This document shows, in pieces, positions 22,701 through 34,700 of a stretch of DNA of 64,000 bases (within the stretch, counting starts at the first letter, position 1; each line of letters opens with the position of its first letter). The position numbers and the translations under genes are program-made. Under the pieces are notes generated by a model that was not told the DNA's origin, did no database searches, and saw nothing but the letters and a program-made list of their open reading frames with translations. This stretch comes from Ovis canadensis (taxonomy: Eukaryota > Chordata > Mammalia > Artiodactyla > Bovidae), in contig NC_091255.1 in NCBI RefSeq assembly GCF_042477335.2, positions 33,520,501 through 33,584,500 on the forward strand, in the 5' to 3' direction.

Positions 22701-25700
22701 AACTGGCACAGAGAAGTTAAATTACTTGCCTGAGATCACATAGCAGGGAAGGTGGAGAAGTCAGGATTTGAACCCCGAGCCCATGTGCCTAGGAATTCAG
22801 CTATGCTGCCTGCTACTCTGAGACAGGCAAGGGGGACTGCACTGGATGACGAGGCAGAAAGAGACCTTGGGATCACGTCCCAACCTTGCATCTGAGGCTG
22901 GTCTGAACTGGGGGCTCCTGATGTCGGTGTGGATTTCCTTACACCGCAGCCTTTTGGAGGACTCAGTGATGTCAGCAGGTTGGGTTCTGGACCTGGCTCC
23001 TCTGGGGGTGATTGAGGGGCCAGCAGTGATGAGAAGTCACTGTGAATATCTGTGACCAGCCAGATGGATGAGTCATCCAGCTCTGGGGGTACCTCAAGGT
23101 TACAGGCATCTCTTCACTCAGAGCCCCAAAGGAAGGAGCTGGGGTGTGGAAGAACCTTGGTAGACATGAGCTTGGATCTGGGCCCTGGATGAGGTGGAGA
23201 TTAACAGGTGGAGATGAATAGCCCAGGAAGAGGGCATGGCTGTGTCAAGGCTTTGGAGGCCTGTGGACCATGATGTGCAAGCCACAGGGGTTCAGACCAC
23301 CCAGGCCAGTGGTTTCCAGTTAGCTGGACAGTGTGTTAATAGATTCCTGGCTTTCGCTTCTAGACAGGGTGATTGTGCAGATCTGGAGCATGGAGGCCTC
23401 AAATGTGAGACGAAGTCTGGGCTGAATTTGGGTGGTAATGCAAAGCCACTAAACGCTAGTGTGGCAGCCACGCTCAATGAGCTAATAATTTGCTTCCACT
23501 CTCAGAACAGTGTCTGGCATGTAGTGAGCCCTCAGTGCACATTAACACCCATATTACTGTTGTCATCAGCAGTGGTATTATGCACAAGGGTCCTGGGCCG
23601 TGTATTTTGAAGACCCCTAGGTCTCCAGGAGATAGTGAAGGACAGGGAAGCCTGGTGTGCTGCAGTCCATGGAATTGTGAGGAGTTGGACACGACTGAGC
23701 AACTGACCAACAACAACTTAGATGACTCTGAGCCCCAGCCAGAGCTGAAACTGCTGGGCCACAGCCTTCGCTCCTTGAGCCCAGAGACTGTGATCTCTGA
23801 AACCCTGGCCCAGGACTTAATAAGAAGCTGATAAGTGCTTGTGTGATCAGGCTGCCTGAGGGGTGCTGGGTGGATGGGAGAGGCTAGAGGCAGGGAATCC
23901 AGGGAGGAGATCGGTTGGAGACGAAGAGAGAGAATCCTTGGGACCCATTCATGGGAGGTGAGGGGGTGTCATGGCCGACTCCCAGTGTCTGGCCTGGGGA
24001 GTGGACCAGGTGGTGGAGTCGTGGAGTTGGGGTCAAGGTGACTGTGATGCTGAGGGATGAGAAACCCTGTGGGACTGAGCCACCAGGAGGTGGTTGGCTT
24101 CAACCGAGGATGGAAGTGAGGACATTGAGTTGGGAGGGATGAAAATTCTTCTAAGAACTTTAGCTATGGAAATTCCCTGGCAGTCTAGAGGTTAGGACTC
24201 AGCACTTTCACTGATGTGGCCTGAGTTCAGTCCCTGGTTGGGGAACTAAAAAAAAAAGAAAAAAAGAACTTCATCTGTGAAGTGTTAGTCGCTCAGTTGT
24301 GTCCAACTCTTTGCGACCCCATGAACTGTAGCCCACCAGACACCTCTGTCCATAGAATTCTGCAGGCAAGGATACTAGAGTGGATAGCCGTTCCTTTCTC
24401 CAGGGTATCTTCCCCACCCAGGGATTGAACCTCGGTATTCTGCATTGCAGGCAGATAGATTGTTTACCATCTGAGGCACCCTGTGAAGGAGGGAGAGAAA
24501 AAGACCCGCTGGTAGTGGGGATGAGGCAGGACTGGTTTTACCACCAGGATCAGCGAGAGGTGAGTGTGTTTGTGGACTCTGCAGGAGGCAGGAGTGAGGG
24601 AGGTGCTGACAACCCAAGGCAAGCCAGTGGCTAACCCAGGGCCAGCTCCCAGGAGGCAGAATGGGCAGCTGGCCTTGCACAAGAGGCGAGCCCCTTGGAG
24701 GCTTGAGAGGTGTAATTAGGGTCAATGGGTAAGAAATTCAGGTGCTCCTGCTTCTCCAGAATGTGTTTTCTTGGCTCAGGGACAAGGACCCTGTGGACAG
24801 AGGACAGTCGTGGCTGTGGATTTGGGGTGACTGCCTGGAGAAGCCTGGATCAGGAGCTGTGGCCATGGGTGGGGGGAGCTGCGTGTGGGATGGAAGCCCC
24901 ACCTTGCACACCCTGGGCTGGTGGAATGGGCTGGGTCTGAGCTGTAGGAGGCTGCTCCTGGGCGTGAGGCCCGTCCTGTGACCCACTAAACCTCAGCCTC
25001 CAGGAAGGAGGCTAAAAATAAGGCTGCGGTGAAGAAGGGAGGGGGGTTGTGTGGGTCCAAGCCAGCCTGGAGCCCAGAGGAAAATCTGAGACGACCGTCC
25101 GGGCTGCTGTGACACACGCTTCCCGTGCCAGCAGCCAGTAGGATCTCACCCGCCTGCGGCAGTGGCCCTTTGCAGGCCTGGAAGAGGGAAAACAACCCAG
25201 AAAGTCTTGGGCAGGGCCTGACCTGAAGTCTTACAGCCCGCCCGAGGCCCTGTTCCCTGGGGCGGTTTCTCTGACTTTCTGCCTGGAATTCACGCCTTGG
25301 GTCCAAGGCTGGATTGCAGGGGGCTGCTGGGACAGGGGCATTCAAAGCTTCCTATGCCTTGGGGTCTAGACTGCTCAGGAGTTCCCGGGGGCCCTGGATG
25401 CCCATCTGGATGTGGTGAAATATTCCTCCCCCTTATGAAGCACTCTGCAGTGGAGGAAGTCAAGGAAGCCTTCCTGGAAGTGGAGGCAAATGCTGGGCCT
25501 TAAAGTCATGGGTAGGGGAGTGCATCCAGTCAGATGGCTGGGATGTGCCTTGGGGAGGAAGCAAGAATGTTTTGTTTCTTAAAATAATCTTGTTTGTTTA
25601 GGGCTGTGCTAGGTCTTCATTGCTGCGTGAGGGCTTTCTCTAGTTGCCGTGAGTGGGGCCTACTCTCTAGTTGTCGTGCACGGACTTCTCATTGCAGTGG

Positions 25701-28700
25701 CTTCTCTTGCAGCAGAGCTCTCAGGTGCAAGGGCTTCAGTACTTGTGGCATATGGGCTCAGTAGATGTGGTGCACAGGCTTAGTTGCTCTGAGGTTTGTG
25801 GACTCTTCCCAGACCAGGGATCGAACCCATGTCCCCTGCATTGGCAGGCAGACTCCCAACCACTAGACCACTAGGGAAGTCCAAGAGTGTTTAGATTTGC
25901 TGTGGACACGTGCTGCCTTCATTGTGACCAGTTTGATATGGGCTCCCTACCAGAAAGTGGGCCTGGGGTTACTGCAGAACCATGCCTTCCTCTGGGCTGT
26001 GGGTGGGGACCCAGTACAGGACCCTGAGGGAGTGGTACCCTCCTACCATCTCTCTCTTTTTAAAAAATTTTTAATTGGAAGAAAATTGCTTCACGGTGTT
26101 GTGTTGGTTTCCGCTGTACATCAGTCATATATATCCCCTTCTTCTTCTCCTACTGTCTCTTGGTTCTCCCCATCCTTCGGTTTTCCCAGTGCCTAGATTG
26201 TGACAGTCTCTGTCCTGGGTTCTAGACATGACTTGCTATGGTCCCAGCTCTCAAGGGGCTCATGGTCCATTTGGTGCGGGGGTGGCGGGGAGGCAGGCAC
26301 CTGTCCATCTGTCTGAGCTTCTCCCCAACAGACAGTCCTGGGGGTTGGCTGCGTGCCCAGCCCTGGGCTGGGGAGGGGGCTGGGCAAGAGCGAACCATGC
26401 AGAAGCCATGGGACAAAAGAATGAGCTTGGGCTTTTGGTAATAGACCTGGTTTCAGACCTTGCCCCTGACAAGGTGTGCTGTCTGACAAGCTATGTGATT
26501 TCCCGGCGCCTCGGTTTCCTCATATGTAAGCTGGGGATGATAACCCTGGATCATCATGGGTAGGAGGGCTAGAAATACCCCTTGTAGAATCGTACACAGT
26601 GCCTGGAACTCAGCAGGAACCAGCAACTAGGGCCTTTTTGCTCCTGGCCACAGGGGGTCCAAGGAGTTCATATCCATGTCCCTGTGTCTTCTCTGTAGAA
26701 TAAGTTGATCCTAGTGTGACAAGCGCTAAAACAAGAATGGACTTGGGAGAGTGGGGGCCACGCACTTTCCCCCTTTTGGGAGGGGGAGAAATCAAGGGAG
26801 ACTTCCCAGAAGAGGAGGCATCTAAACTAGTTTTGAAGGAATGGCAAGAATTAATTCAGTCAACAAAATTGCACCAGGGTAAGAAGAGGCAGCAGGTTTA
26901 GTTAGGGGGGCCATAGGTAGATTGGGGTGGCTAGAGCAAGGGGGTAGGGGTTGATGCCCTGAGAAGTGAGGCTGGAGGGCGATGTTGGCAGGGCTGAAGC
27001 TACAGCCCCATGGCCTGATGAAGCCAGGGGAGGCACCAGTGATGGTGATTATGTGAGAGAGGGCTGTGATCAGATCAAAAAGCTACAGGCCCGGGCTCGG
27101 GACTGGGAATGGGCTGTGAGGTGGAGAAGTGAGTGTGGGTGGCTCCCCAAACTCAGCCATGCCACCCATAGCCTCTGATGGAACTTGAGCCCTCTGAGTC
27201 TGAGTTAGGGGCACCTCGGAGGTCCCACTTGATGGCTCTGCCATCCACAGACCCAGGATTGGCCCCTGGTTTCCGCCTTCGAGGTAAAGTCGCAGCCCGC
27301 CCCGGTTATTAAGTCGTTAGCTGGGTCTCACACAGCCTCTTCATTATGGGTAATTATGGTGAATCCTCTCTGGGTATTAACAAGGAGGAGCCCAGCTGCT
27401 CTTGACTGACAGGCTGCTAGAACAGGAAATCGCTGGGCATCCCAGCCCTGGGTTTTGGGTCGGGGGGACGGTGGCATCTTCTGCAGCACCGGCCACTGGA
27501 CGGGACCTTCATTCTGTGTTTGGAGATTCCACTTTCAACCATTTCCCTGTGACTTTGAACTTGTGGCTTAGCCTTCTGTGCCTCTGTTTCCTCCTCTATC
27601 CAGTGGGATGATAGTACCAACCATCCAGGGTTGTGGGAGGGCTAAATTGATAAAGCACTTAATGCTCAGTAATAGGAACCACTGGAGAAGGAAATGGAAA
27701 CCCACTCCAGTTTTCTTGCCTGGAGAATCCCATGGACAGAGGAGCCTGTAGGTGGGCTACAGTCTATGGGGTCGCAGTGTCGGACAGAACTGAGCGACTA
27801 AACAACAACAAAACAACAGTATGAACCACCATCATTTTAGATGCTGGCATCAGCGTCATCATGTTGAATTGTTCTAGGAGTTCCCGGAAGGCAGGCTCTG
27901 GTCCCTTCCTCTGTCCCCTGAGTGGGGAGCTCCAGAGAGAGGCCCTGTCTCCCCTCTTCCTTCCCAGTGCAGATGTGCAGTGGTTAGGGGGCTCTGGCCT
28001 GTGGTCCGGCCTCCTGTTGTCCTGAGATAAGCTGAGGCAGAGGCCCTGGGGCCTGTCGGGGCGGAGGATTGTGCTTACCCAGGAGCCCTGGTAGAGGGCT
28101 AGGTGAGGTCAGAGGGGGCCAGGACGTTGCTGGCCTCCATACATCCAAGGCCCTGTCCATCCACAGCTGTCAATCGTTTCTAATTGTTCTAGTTATCAAC
28201 CCCGTTGATGCTCCTAGTGGGAGTGCAGAGGTGGCTGGAAGTTGGGTGAAGGGCAGACATGGCCTCAAGGGCTCCCATTTCCCCAAGAAAGCAGGCCCGG
28301 AGCCCTGCCTGGTTCCCTCTGCATCTTGGCTCCTCATTGGAAAATTGGGGGTCCTATTATACTCCCGAGGACAGCTGGGGGGACATGTTTGTGCACATGG
28401 GCAGGTGAGCAAGTATAAGCATTGCCTGTGTGCTCTCACCACCCTCTCCTTGGTCAGAGGGCTTTCCCTGCAGCTTTCAGAGGCTGCCTGTCCACTCTCT
28501 GGGGTGTGGGCTTCGGGGTCTCCCCTGAGGGCAAGGTCCACCTCTGGGGTTCCAGCACCTAGTCTGGGGCTGGGCTGCAGGTGGGCAAGAGGCCCAGGCT
28601 GGCAGTAGGAGGCTTGGCTGCCCTAGGTGGGCTGAGTGATCATGGAGGCGCCTCGCTTGTCTGCTCCTCAGACCCCACACTGGCTGAATGCAGGGTTAAA

Positions 28701-31700
28701 CACCGCAGAATGGACGCTTGGCCTCCATGGCTCCCAGTGGCCTGGCTAAACTGGGCAGGGTGGAGTTCTCTAGTTGGGGCCAGGCTGGGCCCGGAGGGGC
28801 GGAAAGAGGACTGGGCAGAGGCTGAGGGTCACCTGGCTGGGGCAGAGAGGTGTGGGTGCCCTGGGCTCAGGCGTCTCCAATAATCACCCTCTGTCTTCTC
28901 CTCCCAGGTGTTCTTCTGGATATCCAGCAACACTTTGGGGTCAAGGACCGCGGCGCCGGTTTGCTGCAGTCAGGTGAGGCTCGTCTCCCATCCTGGTCCC
29001 CCCACCTGGCTTTCTACCTGGAGGGGATTCCCTGCCTATCTCTTCCGCGGTCCTGACTTGCTGAAAAGAACGTGAGCTTCGTGTCCAACATCCCACCTTG
29101 TCACTCACATAAGGCACCACTTCTCCCAGCCTCTGCTTCTATTCTTGTAAAACAAACAGCACCTGCCCTCAGGGCTGTGGGTAAGAATGTAGGCACCTGG
29201 GAATCACCTCTCAGATGCCAAAGCAGGAAATTCTAGCTGGTCAGCCTCGGAGCAATTTGCAGACCTAGGGCAGAAGCCTGAGAAACCTGGGTCCCAGACG
29301 AGACCTGGGTCTGAGGTTCTCTGCCCCTCTCGCCTGGGATCCTGGCCTTGGGACTGATGGGGAGGAAGGGCCCATCCTCCCTGGGCCAGGGCAGCCTGGC
29401 AGGTGATTATGCAGTTATTCCAGCCTCTCTGCCCCTCCTGTTACATCCTAGGGCTTGTCCTGACCCGGCCCTGACCTAGCTGTGTGGCCGGTTCCCTTGG
29501 CCCTGGTTTCTTCGGGCTGTGAGGCCCAGTTAGATGTGGGGGAGAAGGTCTGTGGTCTGCATTCCAGTCTGGGAACCCCGTCCCCTCCCGGGCTTTCTGG
29601 GGAGGCAGGGGTGGAGCAAGCTGGCTCCATCCAGGAACCTGCCTGACCTGTCTGGGTGGCATTCCAGCATGCCCAGTGCCAGGCCTCCTTGAGCCATAGC
29701 CACTCAGCCAGGCTCCGTTTCTCACTTCCCAGGTGGGGTCTTCTGGGTTTAGAGAAAAGGCAGATGAATAGCTCCAGGGTTCAGTCCTAATAGGTGAGAA
29801 TGGACAGAGCTGGGACTGGGGCAAGTCTGTGGGGCCCAGCTTCTCCTAAGGGCATCCAGATGCCCCCTGCCTCTGCAGATATCACCTCCCAAGCCCCTCT
29901 GTGGGCTCTTTGCCCCCTCCCTGCCCTTGCTTGGCCTCCTTTGGCTGGGTCAGAGCAAGTCATCCTGTCCTGGAGCCTGGGACAGGTTCCTCTAGCCTCT
30001 TGGGCTCCGGGCAATGCACTGACCAGCACTTAGAGCCTGGGAGACGGGGGAGACTGAGGTCAAGCCCAATGGGAGTGTGGGAGGGAGCAGGCTGCCAAGC
30101 TGGTGAGGGAAGGGCAGGAGGGAGCCTCGTTGCCCATCCTCCTCCCTCCAGAGCCCCTGAGTCACTAGGGACTCAGCCCAAGCCTCATCCCCTTCCAGGT
30201 TGCTGACTGATCTTCCCCCGCTCCCGCCTCCTCCATTCAACCCCCCATTGATGGAGGTCAGGGCCAGGGCATCCACCCAGGGAGAGGGTGGGAGGGCTGC
30301 AAGGTCGTGGCTTTGCCACAGTTATGCCCTGGGCTGTGCCTTTCTTGGTTAAGAGAGAAGTCACGGCAGCCCCTACTTATCCCTGGTCACCTGGCTGGAG
30401 GTGGACAGACCATCCACAGCATCTTCTTTGATTCGTCCTCTGCCAAGCTCCCTTTGGTCGGCTTCACTTTCAGGATGGAAGCATAGAGGTCAAGAGAGGG
30501 GAAGTGACTTGCTTAAGGTCTCATGGTGAGAGAGTAGCAGGCCTGGCATTGGAACTTCTGCGTATGGGGTCCTCTTGGCTTGGGAGGGGACACAGACACT
30601 CACTGGATTGGTGAGGCTTGTCCCAGGCGTCAGAGTGTCTGGCATTTCAACATTATTGGGGTGAGTGACTCTGGGCCATGCTGAGCATTTCCAGTACTCT
30701 CCAAGACCCTCTAGTTTTCGGCCTGTGGTCCTCATCCCACCCCCCACCCTGGGCACCAGCTGGGAGGGCTCCCCAGAGTGTCCTTGCCCTTCTGGCCAAG
30801 AAGCCAGGTGGGCTGGACCAGAACGTGACTCAGTGGGCTATCAGGCAAATCATCTAATTGGCCTGGGCCCAGGCACCTGTCTCTTCCCCAAGCACTGATA
30901 AGGTCAGAGCCAGGTGGAGGGCGCCAGCCAGGTGTTGGTGCTTGCCCAGATCAAAGGGCCAGGATTGAGGGCTGGGTTGCCTGCTTATTTGTGGGCACCA
31001 GGGGCTTCTGGGCCAGGAGACAGGGTTGGGGGGCAGGGGCAGAGAGTTCGGCCTGGGCCTGCCCATGCTGTTTCCCCTGGGGACCAGAGCATGAAGGCTG
31101 GTTTGGGAAGAGCCTACTTTTGGCAGCCCCCTTGCATATTGCTGCCAGCTCTGAGCCGGCCCCTCAGCTGCAGCAGCCATAGCTCAGCCTCTGGGAAAGC
31201 CCACAGCAGAAGTACAGCTCTTGAGTCTTGCTGTCTTGGGAAGTCAAGAGTCCCCATAGCCTATACCTAAAGGGGCAGCTGTTGCTAAACCTACTGCTCA
31301 GCAGACCCTGCGCTAGGCTCTGCCTTGGACTCAGTCCTTGCATGCAGGAAGATTCCTTGTATTGATGGGAACAGAAGACGTATTTAGTCCCCACCCAGCG
31401 GAGACTGTGAGAGCCTGGGGTGGTGGTGGTTGTAGCAGAGAGCGTGGACCTAGCTGTGTCTGGTGGCAGGTCAAGACTTCCCCGAGGAGGGGACATTTGA
31501 GTGAGGCTTTGAAGGATGAATTGGAGTTTGCTCAGGGGAAAGCAGGGCTTCCCAGGTGGCGCAGTGGTAAAGAATCTGCCTGCCCATGCAGGAGATGTAG
31601 GAGACTTGGGTTTGATCCCTGGGTCAGGAAGATCCCCTGGAGGAGGGATGCAACCCACTCCAGTATTCTTGCCTGGAGAATTCCATGGGCAGAGAAGCCT

Positions 31701-34700
31701 GGCTGGTTATAGTCTGTGGGGCCTATAAAGAGTAGGACGTGACTGAGCGCACACACACACAGGGGAAAGGACTTCAGTTAGCTTGGTGATCTGTCAGAGT
31801 TTCCCCCTTCCCAGCTGGATAAAATATGTCAGGAAAACATTTAAATGACATAGCTGAGTTTGAAAGCTAAAGCTAGCAGGGACATTTCCAGGTGATAGAA
31901 TCAAAGAGTTGAACTCAGAAACAGGAGAGGGAGCTGGTACCAAAGCCAAGCGGGGACCAGCATATGTCTTAGAAACTTGTTACAGTATTTTTAATGTAAA
32001 CATTTTTATCACAAAGACTTTCAGATATACACAAATCATAGAATAATGTAACAGGTTTCCATAGATCTATCACCCAGATTCATCAAAGGATGACTAGTCT
32101 GGACCAGTTTCCAGACTTGGGGGTATTCTTTACTTTGAAGATTGTGCAGAGCAGATTTGGGTCCCTGAGTTTTTAGTTGATCACCAGTATATGGGTGATT
32201 CAGTTTCTGCCTGGGGTTTCCCTGATTTCAAGCTATATACCCAGGCTGATGGACAGTTTTTCCATCCGTGAAAAGACATCACTTCCTTGGTTCAGCATTT
32301 TAGCAGGGAGCCAAGTCTAGCTCGTGCTTTGTACAGGCCTGGGAATTCCACCCACTTCCACAGACAAGCATCTGTTTTCAGGAATCCCAGCAGAAATAAA
32401 TTCCAAACTGCTCCTTAGGGAAGCTGTCATGGCCCAGGACTTGCACAGGACACAGGTGACAATTCCCACTGAAGACAGACCCAAATTCAAAATGAAACAG
32501 AGCATACAGGGAAACCCACATTTGTGGGAGAGAGTCCACCAGCTCCGAAAATGGGGAAACCCACTCCTAAAGAATTAGAACAGACTCATTTGAAAGGACT
32601 TTACGTTAGGTATGTTGAACACTCAAAGCTCTAAAGAAAGAGTAGAATTTATAGGACTGGAATAGCACATTATTTAAAAAAAAAAGAGTAAGGAGATGTT
32701 TAAAAGCCCTAAATTCAAAATTCTGGAGTGAAAAATATAAGTATTAAAATGAAAAATAATTAGATGAGTTAGCAAGTAGACTAGACCCAGTTGAAGAGAA
32801 AATAAGTGAACGAGAAGCTGGATTTAAGGACACTGGCATAAATGCAACTCAGGGGAGCGGGGAGTGAGAGTGAGGGCTGTGCTGTTGCTGGCTCTGGTGT
32901 GAATTTTGTTGTGGGGAGAGCTAAGTTGAGGGGCTGGGGACAGCAGGCGGGGTCTGATGGTGTGGAGCATCTGGGTTTTGTCTGGAGGCAGCGGGGAGCC
33001 AGAGAAGATAGCAGAGCAGGGCTGGTCCCTGCAAGGTATGTGCATCAGGAGGGTCACGCTGGGGCTGAGTGTGGGAGCGGATGGCGGGGGAAGCTGGGAG
33101 GCAACTCAGCGCTGGGGTTTGTGGCATCACGTGGAAGGGCTAGGATTCGGGGGCAGGGGTGCAGGGACAGAGGAAGGGCCAGCTCAGACTGAAACCAGAC
33201 GGCGCCTTTGCTTTGGGACTGAGTCTCCCTCCCCACTTTGCTCCCTCCCCACTTCAGCCAGCCTGGCAATATCCTCCAGCTTTGGCAAAGACTCAGGTTC
33301 TGCAGGCAAAGTTGCGCAGCCCCTGTGGCTGTCCCCCCACGGCCCTCCTGTCTGAAGGGATGCTGGAGAACCTCTCTTCCAGAGGCCTCAGTGGCCAGCC
33401 TAGGGTCTAAGACTAAGCAAAGTCTGAAAGAGGTGTAGTTCCCCTCCTTCCTTCCTTGAGTGTGGTGGGTGTCCAGGCACCGATGTGGGGTGGTGGGAGC
33501 TGATCTGGGTCCTCCTGGTCATCTTAGCCAGCCTGGGCCTCCATCCTCCATATCCCATGGGCAGGCATAGCCTGACTCCTGCAGCTCCGTGCCTGCCCAA
33601 GCTCCTTCCCTGCCCACAGGATGTGGAGGATGGTGAGTCTCCTTCCAATAATAAGTTGGTCGGATCCGGATTTTGTAAAAATAACCCTGGTCCAGCCCAG
33701 GCTGAGGTGGGGCTGGACACGTGCTCCAAGGCCACGGTGTGGGAGCCCAGGGCTCCCCCAGTGCAGACCTCACCCGCTCCTGCTCCAGGACTACCTTCTC
33801 AGCAGCCCCAGGGGGTGGGGTGTGGGGGTGGTGTGCGGGGGTGGTGGTGGTAGAGGGGTTCCTGGGGCTGTCTGCCAGGGCTCAGAGCTCTCAGTGGGGG
33901 TTGCTCCGAGCTGTGGGTGCTGGCTTCCTCAGCAGGCCCACTGGGAGAAAGCTTTCAGCCAGCACCACAAGAGGTGGAGGGCGCCTTAGGGACGCTCTCA
34001 AGCCCTGATGACTTCCTGTTGGCCCTGCGAGGAGGAGGTGGGACTTCCTGGCGGTCCAGTGGTGAAGACTCTGCGCTAACACTGCAGAGGATGCAGGTTC
34101 TGTCCCCAGGGACCTAGATCCCACAAGCATGCGTGCGTGCGTGCTCAATTGTGTCCGACTCTGTGACCCCATGGACTGTAGCCCGCCAGGCTCATCTGTC
34201 CATGGGATTCTCCAGGCAAGAATACTAGAGCGGGTTGCTCTTTCCTCCTCCAGGGGATCTTCCCAATCCAGGAGTAGAACCTGCGTCTCTTGCATTGGCA
34301 GGTGGACTCTTTACCACTGTGCTATTCAGGAAGCCAGTGCTGGGAGGCAAAAAAATTAAAAAGTGGGAAGAGGGCTTCGCCCATCTTGCAGAGGAAGCAG
34401 CGAGGCTCCGACCCAGCTTCTTCTGGTGAGCCAGGGGCTCCGACTCCTCCCACACCACCCTCCGAGGCCCTGCCCCCTGCCCTGGCTCCCTGCCTGGGGC
34501 TCCATTGTCTAGGACCTGTGGGCTCAGCACATGTGAGCTGATGGAGGGCTTCCCCACGCCCTGACCACAGGATGTCCTCGTGCTGGGAAAGCCATCCCTA
34601 CCGAGACCAGGGGTGGGGCAGCCACTCTGCCCAGAAAGCTCTCCTTGAATAAACAAAGACTAGGGGGTTGGCGGTGGTGGGCCCGGGAAGCTTCTAGCCT

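Larger units (their letters stand above)
21656..22825 (-). mobile_element. MIR split by an L1
   Basis: Antisense MIR text (TTGACTACCTACTATGTGCC; CACAACAACTATATAAAGCA) stops near 21770 and resumes at about 22680 (TTTTTACAGAGGAGGAAACTG; GATTTGAACCCCGAGCCC). The intervening sequence is L1 plus SINE. Confidence 0.75.
13790..28907 (+). other. SPNS2: SPNS2 intron 1 (15.1 kb)
   Basis: I found no exon inside. It contains an old DNA-transposon copy (16284-16567), Bov-tA and CHR SINEs (18650, 22078, 23614, 24168, 24282, 25585 and 27684 onward), an L1 inserted into a MIR (21656-22825), MIRs (about 23460-23585, 26410-26620 and 27515-27850) and antisense L2-like sequence (26680-27120). Two motif blocks (25000-25021 and about 27300-27400) are candidate regulatory sites. 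Confidence 0.7.

Noticed and set aside
24168-24266. tRNA-like heads of CHR and Bov-tA SINEs as possible tRNA genes.
   Set aside because: Only degenerate A/B-box-like text is present, followed by SINE bodies and A-rich tails. No cloverleaf is supported.
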